A stretch of DNA of 54,177 nucleotides from Pseudomonas fluorescens (GCF_005938625.1 NZ_VCNJ01000025.1:1-54177); one strand, 5' to 3'; shown: positions 42,919 to 51,713, numbered from the stretch's first letter. The notes: a model not told the origin generated them from the sequence alone. Program-made: numbers and translations.

Positions 42919-42935
42919 AGCATAGGCCATGCCAA
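42919..42935 (-). promoter_or_regulatory. Sigma-54 promoter of pilA
   Basis: On the minus strand TTGGCATGGCCTATGCT has GG and GC 12 bases apart, the spacing of a -24/-12 promoter. It lies about 50 bases before the pilA start. In P. aeruginosa pilA is sigma-54- and PilR-dependent. Confidence 0.8.
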
Positions 42936-43096
42936 TGCCTTCCAGGCCCCGCCCATTGGACGCGAAGCGTGTACAACGCAATTTCCTACAACCTGCAACC
43001 GCACTATCTGACACTTTTTGTCACCTGCACCCGACGTGTTTGGCGCTGTCACTTGACTAGGCTATAAGTCATGAACTGCAAGCGTGCGGAATCCCC

Positions 43097-44797
43097 ATGA
43101 ATGACATCGCTCTGAGCGGTCTGGCCAAGCAATTGGTGCAGGCCGAACTGCTGACAGAAAAAAGCGCCCAGCAAGCCTGGCAACAGGCCCAGCGTAATCG
43201 TTTGTCGCTGGTCAGCTATCTGGTGCAGAACAAACTGATAAAAAGCTGGCAGGTGGCCGAGGTCGCCAGCGAGCATTTTGGCATGGCGTTCCTCGATCTC
43301 AATTGCCTCGACAAGGAAACCCAGCCCAAAGGGCTGGTCAGCGAAAAACTGGTGCGTCAGCACCATGCCCTGCCCCTGTGGCGGCGTGGCAATAAACTGT
43401 TCGTGGGGATCTCCGACCCGAGCAACCATCAAGCGATCAACGACATTCAGTTCAGCACCGGGCTGAGTACCGAAGCCATTCTGGTCGAGGACGACAAACT
43501 CACCGATGCCATCGAAAAGTTCTTCGACACCCACGCCAGTGGTCTGGAAGACATGGCCGATGTCGATCTCGAGGGCCTCGATGTCGAATCCGTCGACGAC
43601 AGCAAGCAGGACGCCATCGGTGGCCTCGACGCCGACGATGCGCCAGTGGTGCGTTTCGTGCACAAGATGCTGCTCGACGCGATCAAAAGCGGCTCCTCCG
43701 ACCTGCATTTCGAGCCTTACGAGAAGAACTACCGGGTGCGGGTGCGCACCGACGGCATCTTGCGCGAGGTGGCCAAGCCACCGATTCAACTGGCCGGGCG
43801 CATCGCCGCACGCCTGAAAGTCATGGCCAGCCTGGATATTTCGGAACGGCGCAAACCCCAGGACGGGCGGATCAAGATGCGCCTGTCAAAGAGCAAGTCG
43901 ATCGATTTCCGCGTCAACACCTTGCCAACCCTGTGGGGCGAAAAAGTGGTGATCCGGATCCTCGACCCGTCCAGCGCACAGATCGGCATCGACGCCCTCG
44001 GCTATGAGCCCGAGCAGAAGGATCTGTACATGGCCGCACTCAAGCAGCCACAGGGCATGATTCTGGTCACCGGCCCCACCGGCTCGGGGAAAACCGTGTC
44101 GCTGTACACCGGCCTGAATATCCTCAATACCGTCGACATCAATATCTCCACCGCCGAGGACCCGGTAGAGATCAATATGGAAGGCATCAATCAGGTCAAC
44201 GTCAATCCCAAACAAGGGCTCGACTTTGCCCAGGCGCTGCGCTCGTTTCTGCGCCAGGATCCGGACGTGATCATGGTCGGCGAGATCCGCGATCTGGAAA
44301 CCGCCGAGATCGCGATCAAAGCCGCGCAGACCGGCCACCTGGTGCTCTCGACCCTGCACACCAACAGCGCCGCGGAAACCCTCACGCGCCTGCACAACAT
44401 GGGCATTCCCGGCTTCAACATCGCCACCTCGGTCAGCCTGATCATCGCCCAGCGCCTGGCGCGAAAACTGTGCAGCCACTGCAAGAAACCCATCGAGATC
44501 CCCCGCGAAACCTTGATCAAGGAAGGTTTCCCAGAGGAACGCATCGGCCATTTCACGATCTACGAGCCGGTCGGTTGCGATCACTGCAACGGCGGCTACA
44601 AAGGACGCGTGGGAATATATGAAGTGGTGAAAAACACACCAGAGCTGCAACGCTTGATCATGGCCGAAGGCAACTCGCTGGAAATCGACCTGCAGATGCG
44701 CCGCGACGGCTTCGACGACCTGCGCACCTCCGGGCTGCACAAGGCCATGCAAGGCATCACCAGCCTTGAAGAAATCAACCGGGTCACCAAGGACTGA
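43097..44797 (+). CDS. pilB: Type IV pilus extension ATPase PilB
   Basis: PilB powers pilus assembly from the cytoplasmic side. The 566-residue protein has the N-terminal MshEN/T2SSE domain (about 1-150) and the secretion ATPase core with Walker A G326-P-T-G-S-G-K-T333, the Asp-box and Walker B region (M-V-G-E-I-R-D), the His-box T-G-H-L-V-L-S-T-L-H-T-N, and the tetracysteine zinc motif C-S-H-C ... C-D-H-C. pilC follows after 2 bases. The start codon at 43097 is preceded by GCGGAATCCCC with only a weak ribosome site. Confidence 0.96.
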   Translation: MNDIALSGLAKQLVQAELLTEKSAQQAWQQAQRNRLSLVSYLVQNKLIKSWQVAEVASEHFGMAFLDLNCLDKETQPKGLVSEKLVRQHHALPLWRRGNKLFVGISDPSNHQAINDIQFSTGLSTEAILVEDDKLTDAIEKFFDTHASGLEDMADVDLEGLDVESVDDSKQDAIGGLDADDAPVVRFVHKMLLDAIKSGSSDLHFEPYEKNYRVRVRTDGILREVAKPPIQLAGRIAARLKVMASLDISERRKPQDGRIKMRLSKSKSIDFRVNTLPTLWGEKVVIRILDPSSAQIGIDALGYEPEQKDLYMAALKQPQGMILVTGPTGSGKTVSLYTGLNILNTVDINISTAEDPVEINMEGINQVNVNPKQGLDFAQALRSFLRQDPDVIMVGEIRDLETAEIAIKAAQTGHLVLSTLHTNSAAETLTRLHNMGIPGFNIATSVSLIIAQRLARKLCSHCKKPIEIPRETLIKEGFPEERIGHFTIYEPVGCDHCNGGYKGRVGIYEVVKNTPELQRLIMAEGNSLEIDLQMRRDGFDDLRTSGLHKAMQGITSLEEINRVTKD

Positions 44798-44799
44798 AC

Positions 44800-46017
44800 A
44801 TGGCGGTCAAGGCAGCGAAAATCAGTGTTTATGCCTGGGAAGGTACAGACAGGAAAGGCAGCAAAGTCACCGGTGAACTAAGCGGACAGAACCCGGCACT
44901 GATCAAAGCGCAACTGCGTAAACAGGGGATTAATCCCGGCAAGGTACGCAAGAAGTCCGCCTCGTTGCTGAGCTTTGGCAAACGCATCAAGGCCCAGGAC
45001 ATCGCTCTGTTCACCCGGCAAATGGCGACCATGATGAAGGCCGGTGTGCCGTTGCTGCAGTCGTTCGACATCATTGGCGAAGGCTTTGAAAACCCGGCCA
45101 TGCGCAAGCTGGTGGACGAGGTCAAACAGGAGGTTGCGGCCGGTAACAGCTTCGCCACAGCCCTGCGCAAGAAGCCGCAGTATTTCGACGAGTTGTATTG
45201 CAACCTGGTCGATGCGGGCGAGCAGTCCGGCGCCCTCGACACGTTGCTGGAACGGGTCGCAACCTATAAGGAAAAAAGCGAACGGCTCAAGGCCAAGATC
45301 AAAAAAGCCATGACCTACCCCACCGCCGTGGTGCTGGTGGCGGCAGTCGTGACCGGGATCCTGCTGGTCAAAGTGGTGCCGCAATTCCAGTCGGTGTTCT
45401 CAGGGTTCGGCGCCGAACTGCCGGCCTTCACCCTGATGGTGATCAGCCTGTCGGAATTCATGCAGCAATGGTGGTGGGCGATTCTCGGCGCGCTGGTCGC
45501 GGCGATCTTTGGTACTCGCCATGCACTGAAAACATCTCAGGCATTACGCGATCGCAAAGACACGTGGCTATTGAAACTGCCCTTGGTGGGCACGCTGATG
45601 TACAAGTCCGCCGTGGCGCGATTCGCTCGAACCCTGTCGACCACATTCGCCGCCGGTGTGCCGCTGGTGGAAGCGCTCGACTCAGTGGCCGGCGCTACCG
45701 GCAATGTGGTGTTCAAGCGTGCTGTGCTGCGGATCCGCCAGGACGTCTCCACCGGCATGCAGCTGAATTTCTCGATGCGCAGCACCGGAGTCTTTCCCAA
45801 CATGGCTGTGCAGATGACCGCGATCGGCGAAGAGTCCGGCGCGCTGGACGAGATGCTCGACAAGGTCGCGGGGTTTTACGAAGAGGAAGTGGATAACATG
45901 GTCGACAACCTCACCAGCCTCATGGAGCCGTTCATCATGGTCGTGCTGGGGGTGATCGTCGGCGGGCTGGTGGTGGCCATGTACCTGCCGATTTTTCAAC
46001 TCGGCTCAGCGATCTGA
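44800..46017 (+). CDS. pilC: Type IV pilus inner-membrane platform protein PilC
   Basis: PilC sits in the inner membrane and couples PilB (and PilT) motion to pilin polymerisation. The 405-residue protein has a basic N-terminal region and two repeats of the T2SSF domain (about 70-190 and 275-395), each ending in membrane helices. The motif F-T-R-Q-M-A-T-M-M-K-A-G-V-P-L-L-Q marks the first repeat. It begins 2 bases after pilB and ends 1 base before pilD. Confidence 0.96.
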   Translation: MAVKAAKISVYAWEGTDRKGSKVTGELSGQNPALIKAQLRKQGINPGKVRKKSASLLSFGKRIKAQDIALFTRQMATMMKAGVPLLQSFDIIGEGFENPAMRKLVDEVKQEVAAGNSFATALRKKPQYFDELYCNLVDAGEQSGALDTLLERVATYKEKSERLKAKIKKAMTYPTAVVLVAAVVTGILLVKVVPQFQSVFSGFGAELPAFTLMVISLSEFMQQWWWAILGALVAAIFGTRHALKTSQALRDRKDTWLLKLPLVGTLMYKSAVARFARTLSTTFAAGVPLVEALDSVAGATGNVVFKRAVLRIRQDVSTGMQLNFSMRSTGVFPNMAVQMTAIGEESGALDEMLDKVAGFYEEEVDNMVDNLTSLMEPFIMVVLGVIVGGLVVAMYLPIFQLGSAI

Positions 46018-46018
46018 C

Positions 46019-46891
46019 ATGCCTATCGACGAACTGTTCGCCCTGTATCCGCTGGCCTTTGTCTTCACCGCCCTGTTGCTCGGTCTGGTGGTCGGCAGCT
46101 TCCTCAACGTGGTGATCTGGCGCCTGCCGAAAATGCTCGAGCGCGACTGGCGCCAGCAGGCCCACGACGTGCTCGGTTTGCCCGGCGAAACGCCACTGCC
46201 TACCTACAACCTGATGCTGCCGCACTCCGAATGCCCGCATTGCGCCCACCGGATCCGCCCGTGGGAAAACATTCCCCTGCTCAGCTATCTGTGGCTGCGT
46301 GGGCGTTGTTCAGCATGTACCGCACCAATCAGCAAACGTTATCCGCTGACCGAGCTGGCCTGTGGGTTGCTCTCGGCCTTCATCGCCTGGCACTTCGGTT
46401 TCGGTTGGCCGGCGTGCTTGCTGATTGTCCTCACCTGGGGTTTGCTGGCGATGAGTCTGATCGACACCGAGCATCAACTGCTGCCCGATGTGCTGGTGCT
46501 GCCGTTACTGTGGCTGGGACTGATCGTCAACAGCTTCGGCCTGTTCGTGCCGTTGCACGATGCGCTGTGGGGCGCGGTGGCCGGTTATATGGCGCTATGG
46601 TCGGTGTTCTGGCTGTTCAAGTTGCTGACCGGCAAGGACGGCATCGGCCATGGTGATTTCAAGCTGTTGGCGCTGCTCGGCGCGTGGGGCGGTTGGCAGA
46701 TTCTGCCGCTGACCATCCTGCTATCATCGCTGGTCGGCGCCATTATCGGAGTGATTTTGCTGCGCCTGCGCGAGCAGAAAACCTCGACGCCGATCCCCTT
46801 CGGCCCCTATCTGGCAATTGCCGGCTGGATTGCCTTGCTCTGGGGTGGTCAAATAACCGACTTCTATTGGCAGTTTGTCGGTTTGAAATGA
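46019..46891 (+). CDS. pilD: Prepilin peptidase / N-methyltransferase PilD
   Basis: PilD cleaves and N-methylates type IV prepilins and type II pseudopilins. The 290-residue membrane protein has the cytoplasmic zinc loop C72-P-H-C75 ... C97-S-A-C100 and the two catalytic aspartates D149 (S-L-I-D-T) and D213 (G-H-G-D-F-K). It substrates PilA encoded divergently at 42433. The stop overlaps coaE as ATGA. Confidence 0.96.
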   Translation: MPIDELFALYPLAFVFTALLLGLVVGSFLNVVIWRLPKMLERDWRQQAHDVLGLPGETPLPTYNLMLPHSECPHCAHRIRPWENIPLLSYLWLRGRCSACTAPISKRYPLTELACGLLSAFIAWHFGFGWPACLLIVLTWGLLAMSLIDTEHQLLPDVLVLPLLWLGLIVNSFGLFVPLHDALWGAVAGYMALWSVFWLFKLLTGKDGIGHGDFKLLALLGAWGGWQILPLTILLSSLVGAIIGVILLRLREQKTSTPIPFGPYLAIAGWIALLWGGQITDFYWQFVGLK

Positions 46892-47511
46892 ATACCCCTG
46901 TGGAAAAACCCTGGATTCTCGGCCTCACCGGCGGCATCGGCAGCGGCAAAAGCGCGGCGGCCCAGCACTTCATTGATCTGGGTATCCACGTGGTGGATGC
47001 CGATCACGCGGCGCGCTGGGTGGTTGAGCCGGGGCGCCCGGCGCTGGCGAAAATTGCCGAACACTTCGGCCCCGGCGTATTGCAGGCCGATGGCACGCTG
47101 GACCGCGCCGCCCTGCGCAAACTGATATTCGAAGTGCCGGAGCAACGGCGCTGGCTCGAAGCGCTGCTGCATCCGTTGATCGCCGAGGAAATCGCTCATC
47201 ATCTGGCGCTGGCAAAATCGCCTTACGCGATCCTGGTGTCGCCGCTGTTGATCGAATCCGGGCAATACGCCATGACCCAGCGCATCCTGGTGATCGACGC
47301 CCCGCAACAACTGCAAATCGAACGTACCTTGCAGCGTGACCAGACCAGCGAGCAGCAGGTTCAGGCGATCCTCAAGGCCCAGTCGAGCCGCGAAGACCGT
47401 GCGAGCCGTGCCGACGACGTGGTGGTCAATGACCGCGACCTCGCCTGGCTGCACAGCGAGGTCGAGCGTCTGCATCACTTTTACCTGACTTTATCCGGAG
47501 GCCAAGCATGA
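46888..47511 (+). CDS. coaE: Dephospho-CoA kinase
   Basis: CoaE carries out the last step of coenzyme A synthesis. The 207-residue protein has the P-loop G15-G-I-G-S-G-K-S22 and the conserved D-A-D and P-L-L-I-E regions of the family. The start at 46888 overlaps pilD; a longer in-frame start inside pilD lacks support. It is coupled by an ATGA overlap to yacG. Its pathway connects to panB, panC and panD in this window. Confidence 0.96.
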   Translation: MNTPVEKPWILGLTGGIGSGKSAAAQHFIDLGIHVVDADHAARWVVEPGRPALAKIAEHFGPGVLQADGTLDRAALRKLIFEVPEQRRWLEALLHPLIAEEIAHHLALAKSPYAILVSPLLIESGQYAMTQRILVIDAPQQLQIERTLQRDQTSEQQVQAILKAQSSREDRASRADDVVVNDRDLAWLHSEVERLHHFYLTLSGGQA

Positions 47512-47708
47512 GCCAGATCCCCACCGTTGAATGCCCGACCTGCGGCGCCCCCGTGGAATTCACCGCCGAAAACAAGTTTCGGCCGTTCTGCTCCGATCGC
47601 TGCAAACTGATCGACCTCGGCGCCTGGGCGTCGGAAGAACACAAGATTCCGGTCGCACCGGACGCCGAAGATGAACTGTTTTCCGGCGATTTCGATCCGC
47701 GCCATTGA
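47508..47708 (+). CDS. yacG: DNA gyrase inhibitor YacG
   Basis: A 66-residue zinc-finger protein with C9-x2-C12 and C28-x3-C32 ligands, which in E. coli binds the GyrB C-terminal region and blocks DNA binding by gyrase. The C-terminal tail is acidic (E-D-E-L-F). It overlaps coaE by 4 bases and converges with the small gene at 47714. The pilD-coaE-yacG order is widely conserved. Confidence 0.94.
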   Translation: MSQIPTVECPTCGAPVEFTAENKFRPFCSDRCKLIDLGAWASEEHKIPVAPDAEDELFSGDFDPRH

Positions 47709-47713
47709 TCCGG

Positions 47714-47929
47714 TCAGGGCCGCATAAAGCCGTAGTCCTGATTGTCGTCGAGGTTTTCCGCGAGAAAACGCAACTCGTCGGCCAGGTCTTCGGCGTTGCG
47801 CACGGCCTTGCTCTGCTGCACCACGGCACTGAGCAAGGCGCGCAAACTCAACCCCGGATCAAAGCCCACCTCCTGTGCCATGTCCAGACTCTGCCGAGTT
47901 TCCTGCCTCGCCCACTCGTAAACACTCAT
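47714..47929 (-). CDS. Small conserved hypothetical protein
   Basis: A 71-residue acidic, helical protein (M-S-V-Y-E-W-A at its start, E-D-L-A-D-E-L-R-F-L-A-E-N-L-D in its second half) with no signal peptide or membrane segment. AGGAG lies 7 bases before the ATG at 47929. Small conserved proteins occupy this position beside yacG in pseudomonads. Function unknown. It converges with yacG, with only 5 bases between the stops. Confidence 0.75.
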   Translation of the reverse strand: MSVYEWARQETRQSLDMAQEVGFDPGLSLRALLSAVVQQSKAVRNAEDLADELRFLAENLDDNQDYGFMRP

Positions 47930-47994
47930 GCCGCTGCTCCTGAAGGGATTTGCGCGAGCATGAAATTTCCCGCGCACGGCGGGTTTGATATGGA

Positions 47995-48684
47995 TCAAGA
48001 CTTGGGGTCATCGTCCTTCCACGGCGCCGAAAGGTAGCGCGTGCGATTGAATGTCTCCAGCCATTCCGGGCAAAACACTACCAGAGCACTGACGACCATG
48101 CCGTTGATGAACGCCTCGGGAAACAGCAGCAGCCACAAATAGCCGACGAAATCTTCCAACCACTCCGGCATGGCGAAAATACCGTCGTACCACAGCAACG
48201 TCAGGCTCAGGATCAGGCACAACAACGCTGAAAGCGCGGCGGCAAAAAAACCGGAGCAGAAGATATAAACGAACGGATTACGTGGCTGTGCGCGCTCGAC
48301 GACGATCGCCACGCATTCGGTGATCAACACCGGTAACAGAATCAGCAGCGAACCGTTGACCCCAACGGCCAGCAGATCCTGACGGCCCAGTAGCACCAAA
48401 CCGATCTGCGCGACCAGGCCACCGACAATCGCCAGCGGCCAGTCCAGCAGCAACGTTACCGCCGTCATGCCGATGAAGTGATAAGACACACCCGTGTCGA
48501 AATCCCTGCGCACCAGCCACAACAGAAACAATGCGAACACGGTGCCAAACAACAGATGCTGACGGCGGGTGTCACTGAACAACTCGACCCACGGCGCGCG
48601 CGCAATCGCCCAGAGCAGGGCCGGCAGATAGATCAACCAGCCGAGCGTCAGGCTTGCCGAGGACAGCAGTTCAACTCCGATCAT
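47995..48684 (-). CDS. CbiM-like membrane protein (energy-coupling-factor permease family)
   Basis: A 229-residue integral membrane protein with about six helices matching the CbiM family (S-component-like subunits for cobalt or nickel). The motif S-Y-H-F-I-G-M-T and the long helices fit the family, but the metal-binding N-terminal M-H-I-x-x-G of true CbiM is missing, and no CbiNQO-type ATPase genes are near. It may therefore have another role; the substrate is unknown. Confidence 0.78.
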   Translation of the reverse strand: MIGVELLSSASLTLGWLIYLPALLWAIARAPWVELFSDTRRQHLLFGTVFALFLLWLVRRDFDTGVSYHFIGMTAVTLLLDWPLAIVGGLVAQIGLVLLGRQDLLAVGVNGSLLILLPVLITECVAIVVERAQPRNPFVYIFCSGFFAAALSALLCLILSLTLLWYDGIFAMPEWLEDFVGYLWLLLFPEAFINGMVVSALVVFCPEWLETFNRTRYLSAPWKDDDPKS

Positions 48685-48715
48685 TGTCCCTCACCTTTCC
48701 TGCGCCACATCCCCT

Positions 48716-48795
48716 TGTAGGAGCTGCCGCAGGCTGCGATCTTTTGATCTTGATCTTTTACAGTCAAAAGATCGCAGCCTTCGGCAGCTCCTACA
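48716..48795. repeat. Intergenic palindromic repeat, TGTAGGAGCTG family
   Basis: Inverted repeat TGTAGGAGCTGCCGCAGGCT with the complement ending at CAGCTCCTACA; one arm has C for A in the CCGAAGG block. It lies between the CbiM-like gene and the DUF1780 gene. Confidence 0.92.
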
Positions 48796-48878
48796 AGTGC
48801 GCGATGACGCGGCGGTTTGTAAGCATCAGCCCAAGCAAAGCTTTCTGCTTGTCGCAATTGAACGCTAAGCTTGGGCCT

Positions 48879-49505
48879 ATGGATGACTCAGATTATTTAC
48901 GCCTGCTGACCATCGCGGCCGAGCAGGCCAACGCCTTTCTGTCCAATGCCCGCAAATGGGAGCGTGAGCGTTGGGTTTGCCAGCGCCTGCTGCAAGGCCT
49001 GAACATCCCCTACCGCGCCGACGAGTTCGCGCCGGCCGGCGAGCCGCCAGACGTGCTGTTTCGCGATGCCAATTTCGAGGTGTTCTTCGTGCTCGATGAG
49101 GGGCGCCGACTAAACGACGAGTGGCGCGACGAACTGCAGCGCCGCCGCAGCGCCTTTTCTCTCAGCCAACTGGTGCGCCGCGAAGCCAAGCCCAAGCGGA
49201 TTCCGGCCAACGAGTTTTTGCTGCGACTGGCACCGACCTTGCGCAAGAAAGCGCACAACTACAAGGAACGCGGCATGGATCTGGGCGAACTGGACATCAT
49301 TGCTTTCGCCAGTCTTAAACGTGAGGTGCTGGATTTGAACAGCCATTTCCCGCCGCCGACCGAATATCTGCGCCAAGGCTGGCGTTCGTTATCTCTGGTC
49401 GGCCCGACCTTCGCCCGCGTGCTGTTCGCCCACCCGGACGCGCCGGACTTTCTGCGCAGCAACCTCGGCCGCAGTATCGTCTTCGACGTCGGGATCAGCC
49501 TGTGA
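48879..49505 (+). CDS. DUF1780 domain-containing protein
   Basis: A 208-residue protein of the DUF1780 family, found mainly in pseudomonads. The sequence is charged and soluble. A pattern of acidic and lysine-containing strands (P-P-D-V-L-F-R-D, F-E-V-F-F-V-L-D, L-D-I-I-A-F-A) suggests a restriction-endonuclease-like core, but that is only a visual impression. I choose the ATG at 48879; the open frame continues upstream through a repeat. It overlaps the MOSC gene by 4 bases. Confidence 0.85.
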   Translation: MDDSDYLRLLTIAAEQANAFLSNARKWERERWVCQRLLQGLNIPYRADEFAPAGEPPDVLFRDANFEVFFVLDEGRRLNDEWRDELQRRRSAFSLSQLVRREAKPKRIPANEFLLRLAPTLRKKAHNYKERGMDLGELDIIAFASLKREVLDLNSHFPPPTEYLRQGWRSLSLVGPTFARVLFAHPDAPDFLRSNLGRSIVFDVGISL

Positions 49506-50029
49506 CGCCACTGCAGCAATTAATCGCCGATGTCCCGCAAACCGGACGTGTGCGCTGGATCGGTGTGCGTCCGGAGTCGCGAGGGCCGATGATCGAACTG
49601 GATGCCGTCGAGGCGCGACTGGAAGCAGGATTGACCGGCGACCACGCGCGCCCCGGTGTGCGTAACGCGCGGCAGGTGACGCTGATCCAGTCGGAACATC
49701 TGGCGGTGATCAGTGCATTGATGGGCCGCCCTGACGATCAACCCGTGAGGCCTGAAGACTTGCGGCGCAACCTCGTTATCAGCGGTATCAATTTGTTTAG
49801 CCTCAAGGGTCGGCGCTTTCGCATCGGTCAGGCAATATTCGAAACCACGGGCTGGTGTCAGCCCTGCGCACGCTTGCAGAACAACCTCGGCCCGGGCACG
49901 TTTCAAGCGGTGCGCGGACATGGCGGAATTACCGCGCGGGTGTTACAAAGCGGGATCATTCGCCTTGAAGATAGCGTGAGCGTCGAACCGGTTCCGGACA
50001 GCGGCTATGCTGCGTTCAACCCCGGATAA
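49502..50029 (+). CDS. MOSC domain-containing protein
   Basis: A 175-residue single MOSC domain, the sulfur-carrier domain of molybdenum-cofactor sulfurases and mARC/YiiM enzymes. The likely sulfur- or molybdenum-binding cysteines lie in G-W-C-Q-P-C-A-R-L (about residues 119-127), and R-R-N-L-V-I-S-G-I-N is the usual core strand. Starts with GTG in a GTGA overlap with the DUF1780 stop, so the two are coupled. Substrate unknown. Confidence 0.88.
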   Translation: MTPLQQLIADVPQTGRVRWIGVRPESRGPMIELDAVEARLEAGLTGDHARPGVRNARQVTLIQSEHLAVISALMGRPDDQPVRPEDLRRNLVISGINLFSLKGRRFRIGQAIFETTGWCQPCARLQNNLGPGTFQAVRGHGGITARVLQSGIIRLEDSVSVEPVPDSGYAAFNPG

Positions 50030-50080
50030 AAACCGCTGTAGCTTCTGCCCATTCAGCAACGTCTACCTGACGAGGCAAAT

Positions 50081-50254
50081 ATGACCAGCCGCCTGAACCC
50101 TGAAGACCAGAAACATGTCGAAGAGTACCTGCAACTGTCCCAACACCGAGTCGAGCGCCGGCCTTTCCGGCCGTGGATGCTCCTGGTGCTGGTGCTGGCA
50201 GTGACCATTGGTCTGGGCTTGTTGAGCCGATTTATCAGTTACCTGACGCTATGA
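50081..50254 (+). CDS. DUF3094 small membrane protein
   Basis: A 57-residue protein with a charged N-terminus (N-P-E-D-Q-K-H-V-E-E-Y-L) and one C-terminal membrane helix (about residues 33-53). GAGG lies 7 bases before the ATG. Small proteins of this family sit directly upstream of ndh in Pseudomonas. The topology is that of a tail-anchored inner-membrane peptide. Function unknown. Confidence 0.85.
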   Translation: MTSRLNPEDQKHVEEYLQLSQHRVERRPFRPWMLLVLVLAVTIGLGLLSRFISYLTL

Positions 50255-50317
50255 GCTGCCTCGCGCTCGCTTGGGTAACCGCACCGATTTCCTTTAAAAA
50301 CCTTGCGAGTTATCCCT

Positions 50318-51616
50318 ATGTCCCATCGTATTGTTATTGTCGGCGGCGGCGCCGGCGGTCTGGAGTTGGCTACCCGTCTGGGTAAGACTCTGGGCAAACG
50401 CGGCACGGCCAGCGTGATGCTGGTCGACGCCAACCTGACGCACATCTGGAAGCCTCTGCTGCACGAAGTGGCCGCCGGCTCGCTGAACTCTTCCGAAGAC
50501 GAACTCAACTATGTTGCCCAGGCAAAATGGAACCACTTCGAGTTCCAGCTGGGGCGCATGAGCGGGCTTGATCGCGCACAGAAGAAAATCCAGCTGGCCG
50601 CCACTTACGACGAAAACGGCGTAGAACTGGTGCCTGCACGTGAAGTGCAATACGACTCGCTGGTGATCAGCGTCGGCAGCACTACCAACGATTTCGGCAC
50701 TCAGGGTGCGGCACAGCACTGCCTGTTCCTCGACACCCGCAAACAGGCCGAGCGCTTCCATCAGCAACTGCTTAATCACTATCTGCGTGCACACGCCGGG
50801 CAAACCGATGTGGTCGAGCAAATCAGCGTTGCGATCGTCGGTGCTGGCGCCACGGGCGTTGAACTGGCGGCCGAACTGCACAACGCCGCCCATGAACTGG
50901 CGGCTTATGGTCTGGACCGGATCAAACCGGAAAACATGCACATCACTCTGATCGAAGCCGGTCCACGGGTGTTGCCTGCCCTGCCGGAGCGCATCAGCGG
51001 GCCAGTGCACAAGACCCTGGAAAAACTCGGGGTCAATGTGATGACCAACGCTTCAGTCAGCGAAGTGACCGCCGACAGCCTGATCACCGCCGATGGCAAC
51101 GAGATCAAGGCCAGCCTGAAAGTCTGGGCTGCGGGTATTCGCGCGCCGGGTTTCCTCAAGGACATCGACGGCCTGGAAACCAACCGCATCAATCAGCTGC
51201 AAGTGCTGCCGACGCTGCAAACCACCCGCGACGAGAACATCTTCGCCTTCGGCGATTGCGCTGCGTGCCCGCAACCGGGCACCGATCGCAATGTGCCGCC
51301 GCGTGCACAAGCCGCGCACCAACAGGCGTCGCTGCTGGCCAAGTCGCTGAAATTGCGCATCGAAGGCAAGACCCTGCCGGAGTACAAGTACACCGACTAC
51401 GGCTCGCTGATCTCGCTGTCGCGTTTTTCGGCGGTGGGTAACTTGATGGGCAACCTGACCGGCAGCGTGATGCTCGAAGGCTGGCTGGCGCGGATGTTTT
51501 ACGTGTCGCTGTATCGCATGCACCAGATGGCGCTGTACGGGCCGTTCCGCACGGCGATGTTGATGCTGGGTAGCAAGATTGGCCGAGGCACCGAGCCGCG
51601 TCTGAAACTGCACTAA
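50318..51616 (+). CDS. ndh: NADH dehydrogenase, type II
   Basis: NDH-2 passes electrons from NADH to quinone without pumping protons. The 432-residue flavoprotein has the N-terminal FAD-binding G9-G-G-A-G-G-L motif, the NADH-binding V-G-A-G-A-T-G-V-E-L segment, the F-A-F-G-D-C-A second FAD motif, and an amphipathic C-terminal region. I choose ATG 50318 (M-S-H-R-I-V-I); a possible start 15 bases earlier is less likely. A poor ribosome site precedes it. Confidence 0.95.
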   Translation: MSHRIVIVGGGAGGLELATRLGKTLGKRGTASVMLVDANLTHIWKPLLHEVAAGSLNSSEDELNYVAQAKWNHFEFQLGRMSGLDRAQKKIQLAATYDENGVELVPAREVQYDSLVISVGSTTNDFGTQGAAQHCLFLDTRKQAERFHQQLLNHYLRAHAGQTDVVEQISVAIVGAGATGVELAAELHNAAHELAAYGLDRIKPENMHITLIEAGPRVLPALPERISGPVHKTLEKLGVNVMTNASVSEVTADSLITADGNEIKASLKVWAAGIRAPGFLKDIDGLETNRINQLQVLPTLQTTRDENIFAFGDCAACPQPGTDRNVPPRAQAAHQQASLLAKSLKLRIEGKTLPEYKYTDYGSLISLSRFSAVGNLMGNLTGSVMLEGWLARMFYVSLYRMHQMALYGPFRTAMLMLGSKIGRGTEPRLKLH

Positions 51617-51623
51617 AAGACCT

Positions 51624-51713
51624 TGTAGGAGTGAGCCTGCTCGCGATAGCGGTGTGTCAAACGACAACGATGTTGTCTGATACACCGCTATCGCGAGCAG
51701 GCGAAGGCCTACA
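51624..51713. repeat. Degraded REP-type doublet
   Basis: A variant (GTAGGAGTGAGCCTGCTCGC) with the right arm missing the block that should pair with GGAGTGAG: after CGCGAGCAGGC it goes directly to GAAGGCCTACA. The centre still forms an inverted repeat (AGCGGTGTGTCA and TGATACACCGCT). Confidence 0.85.
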
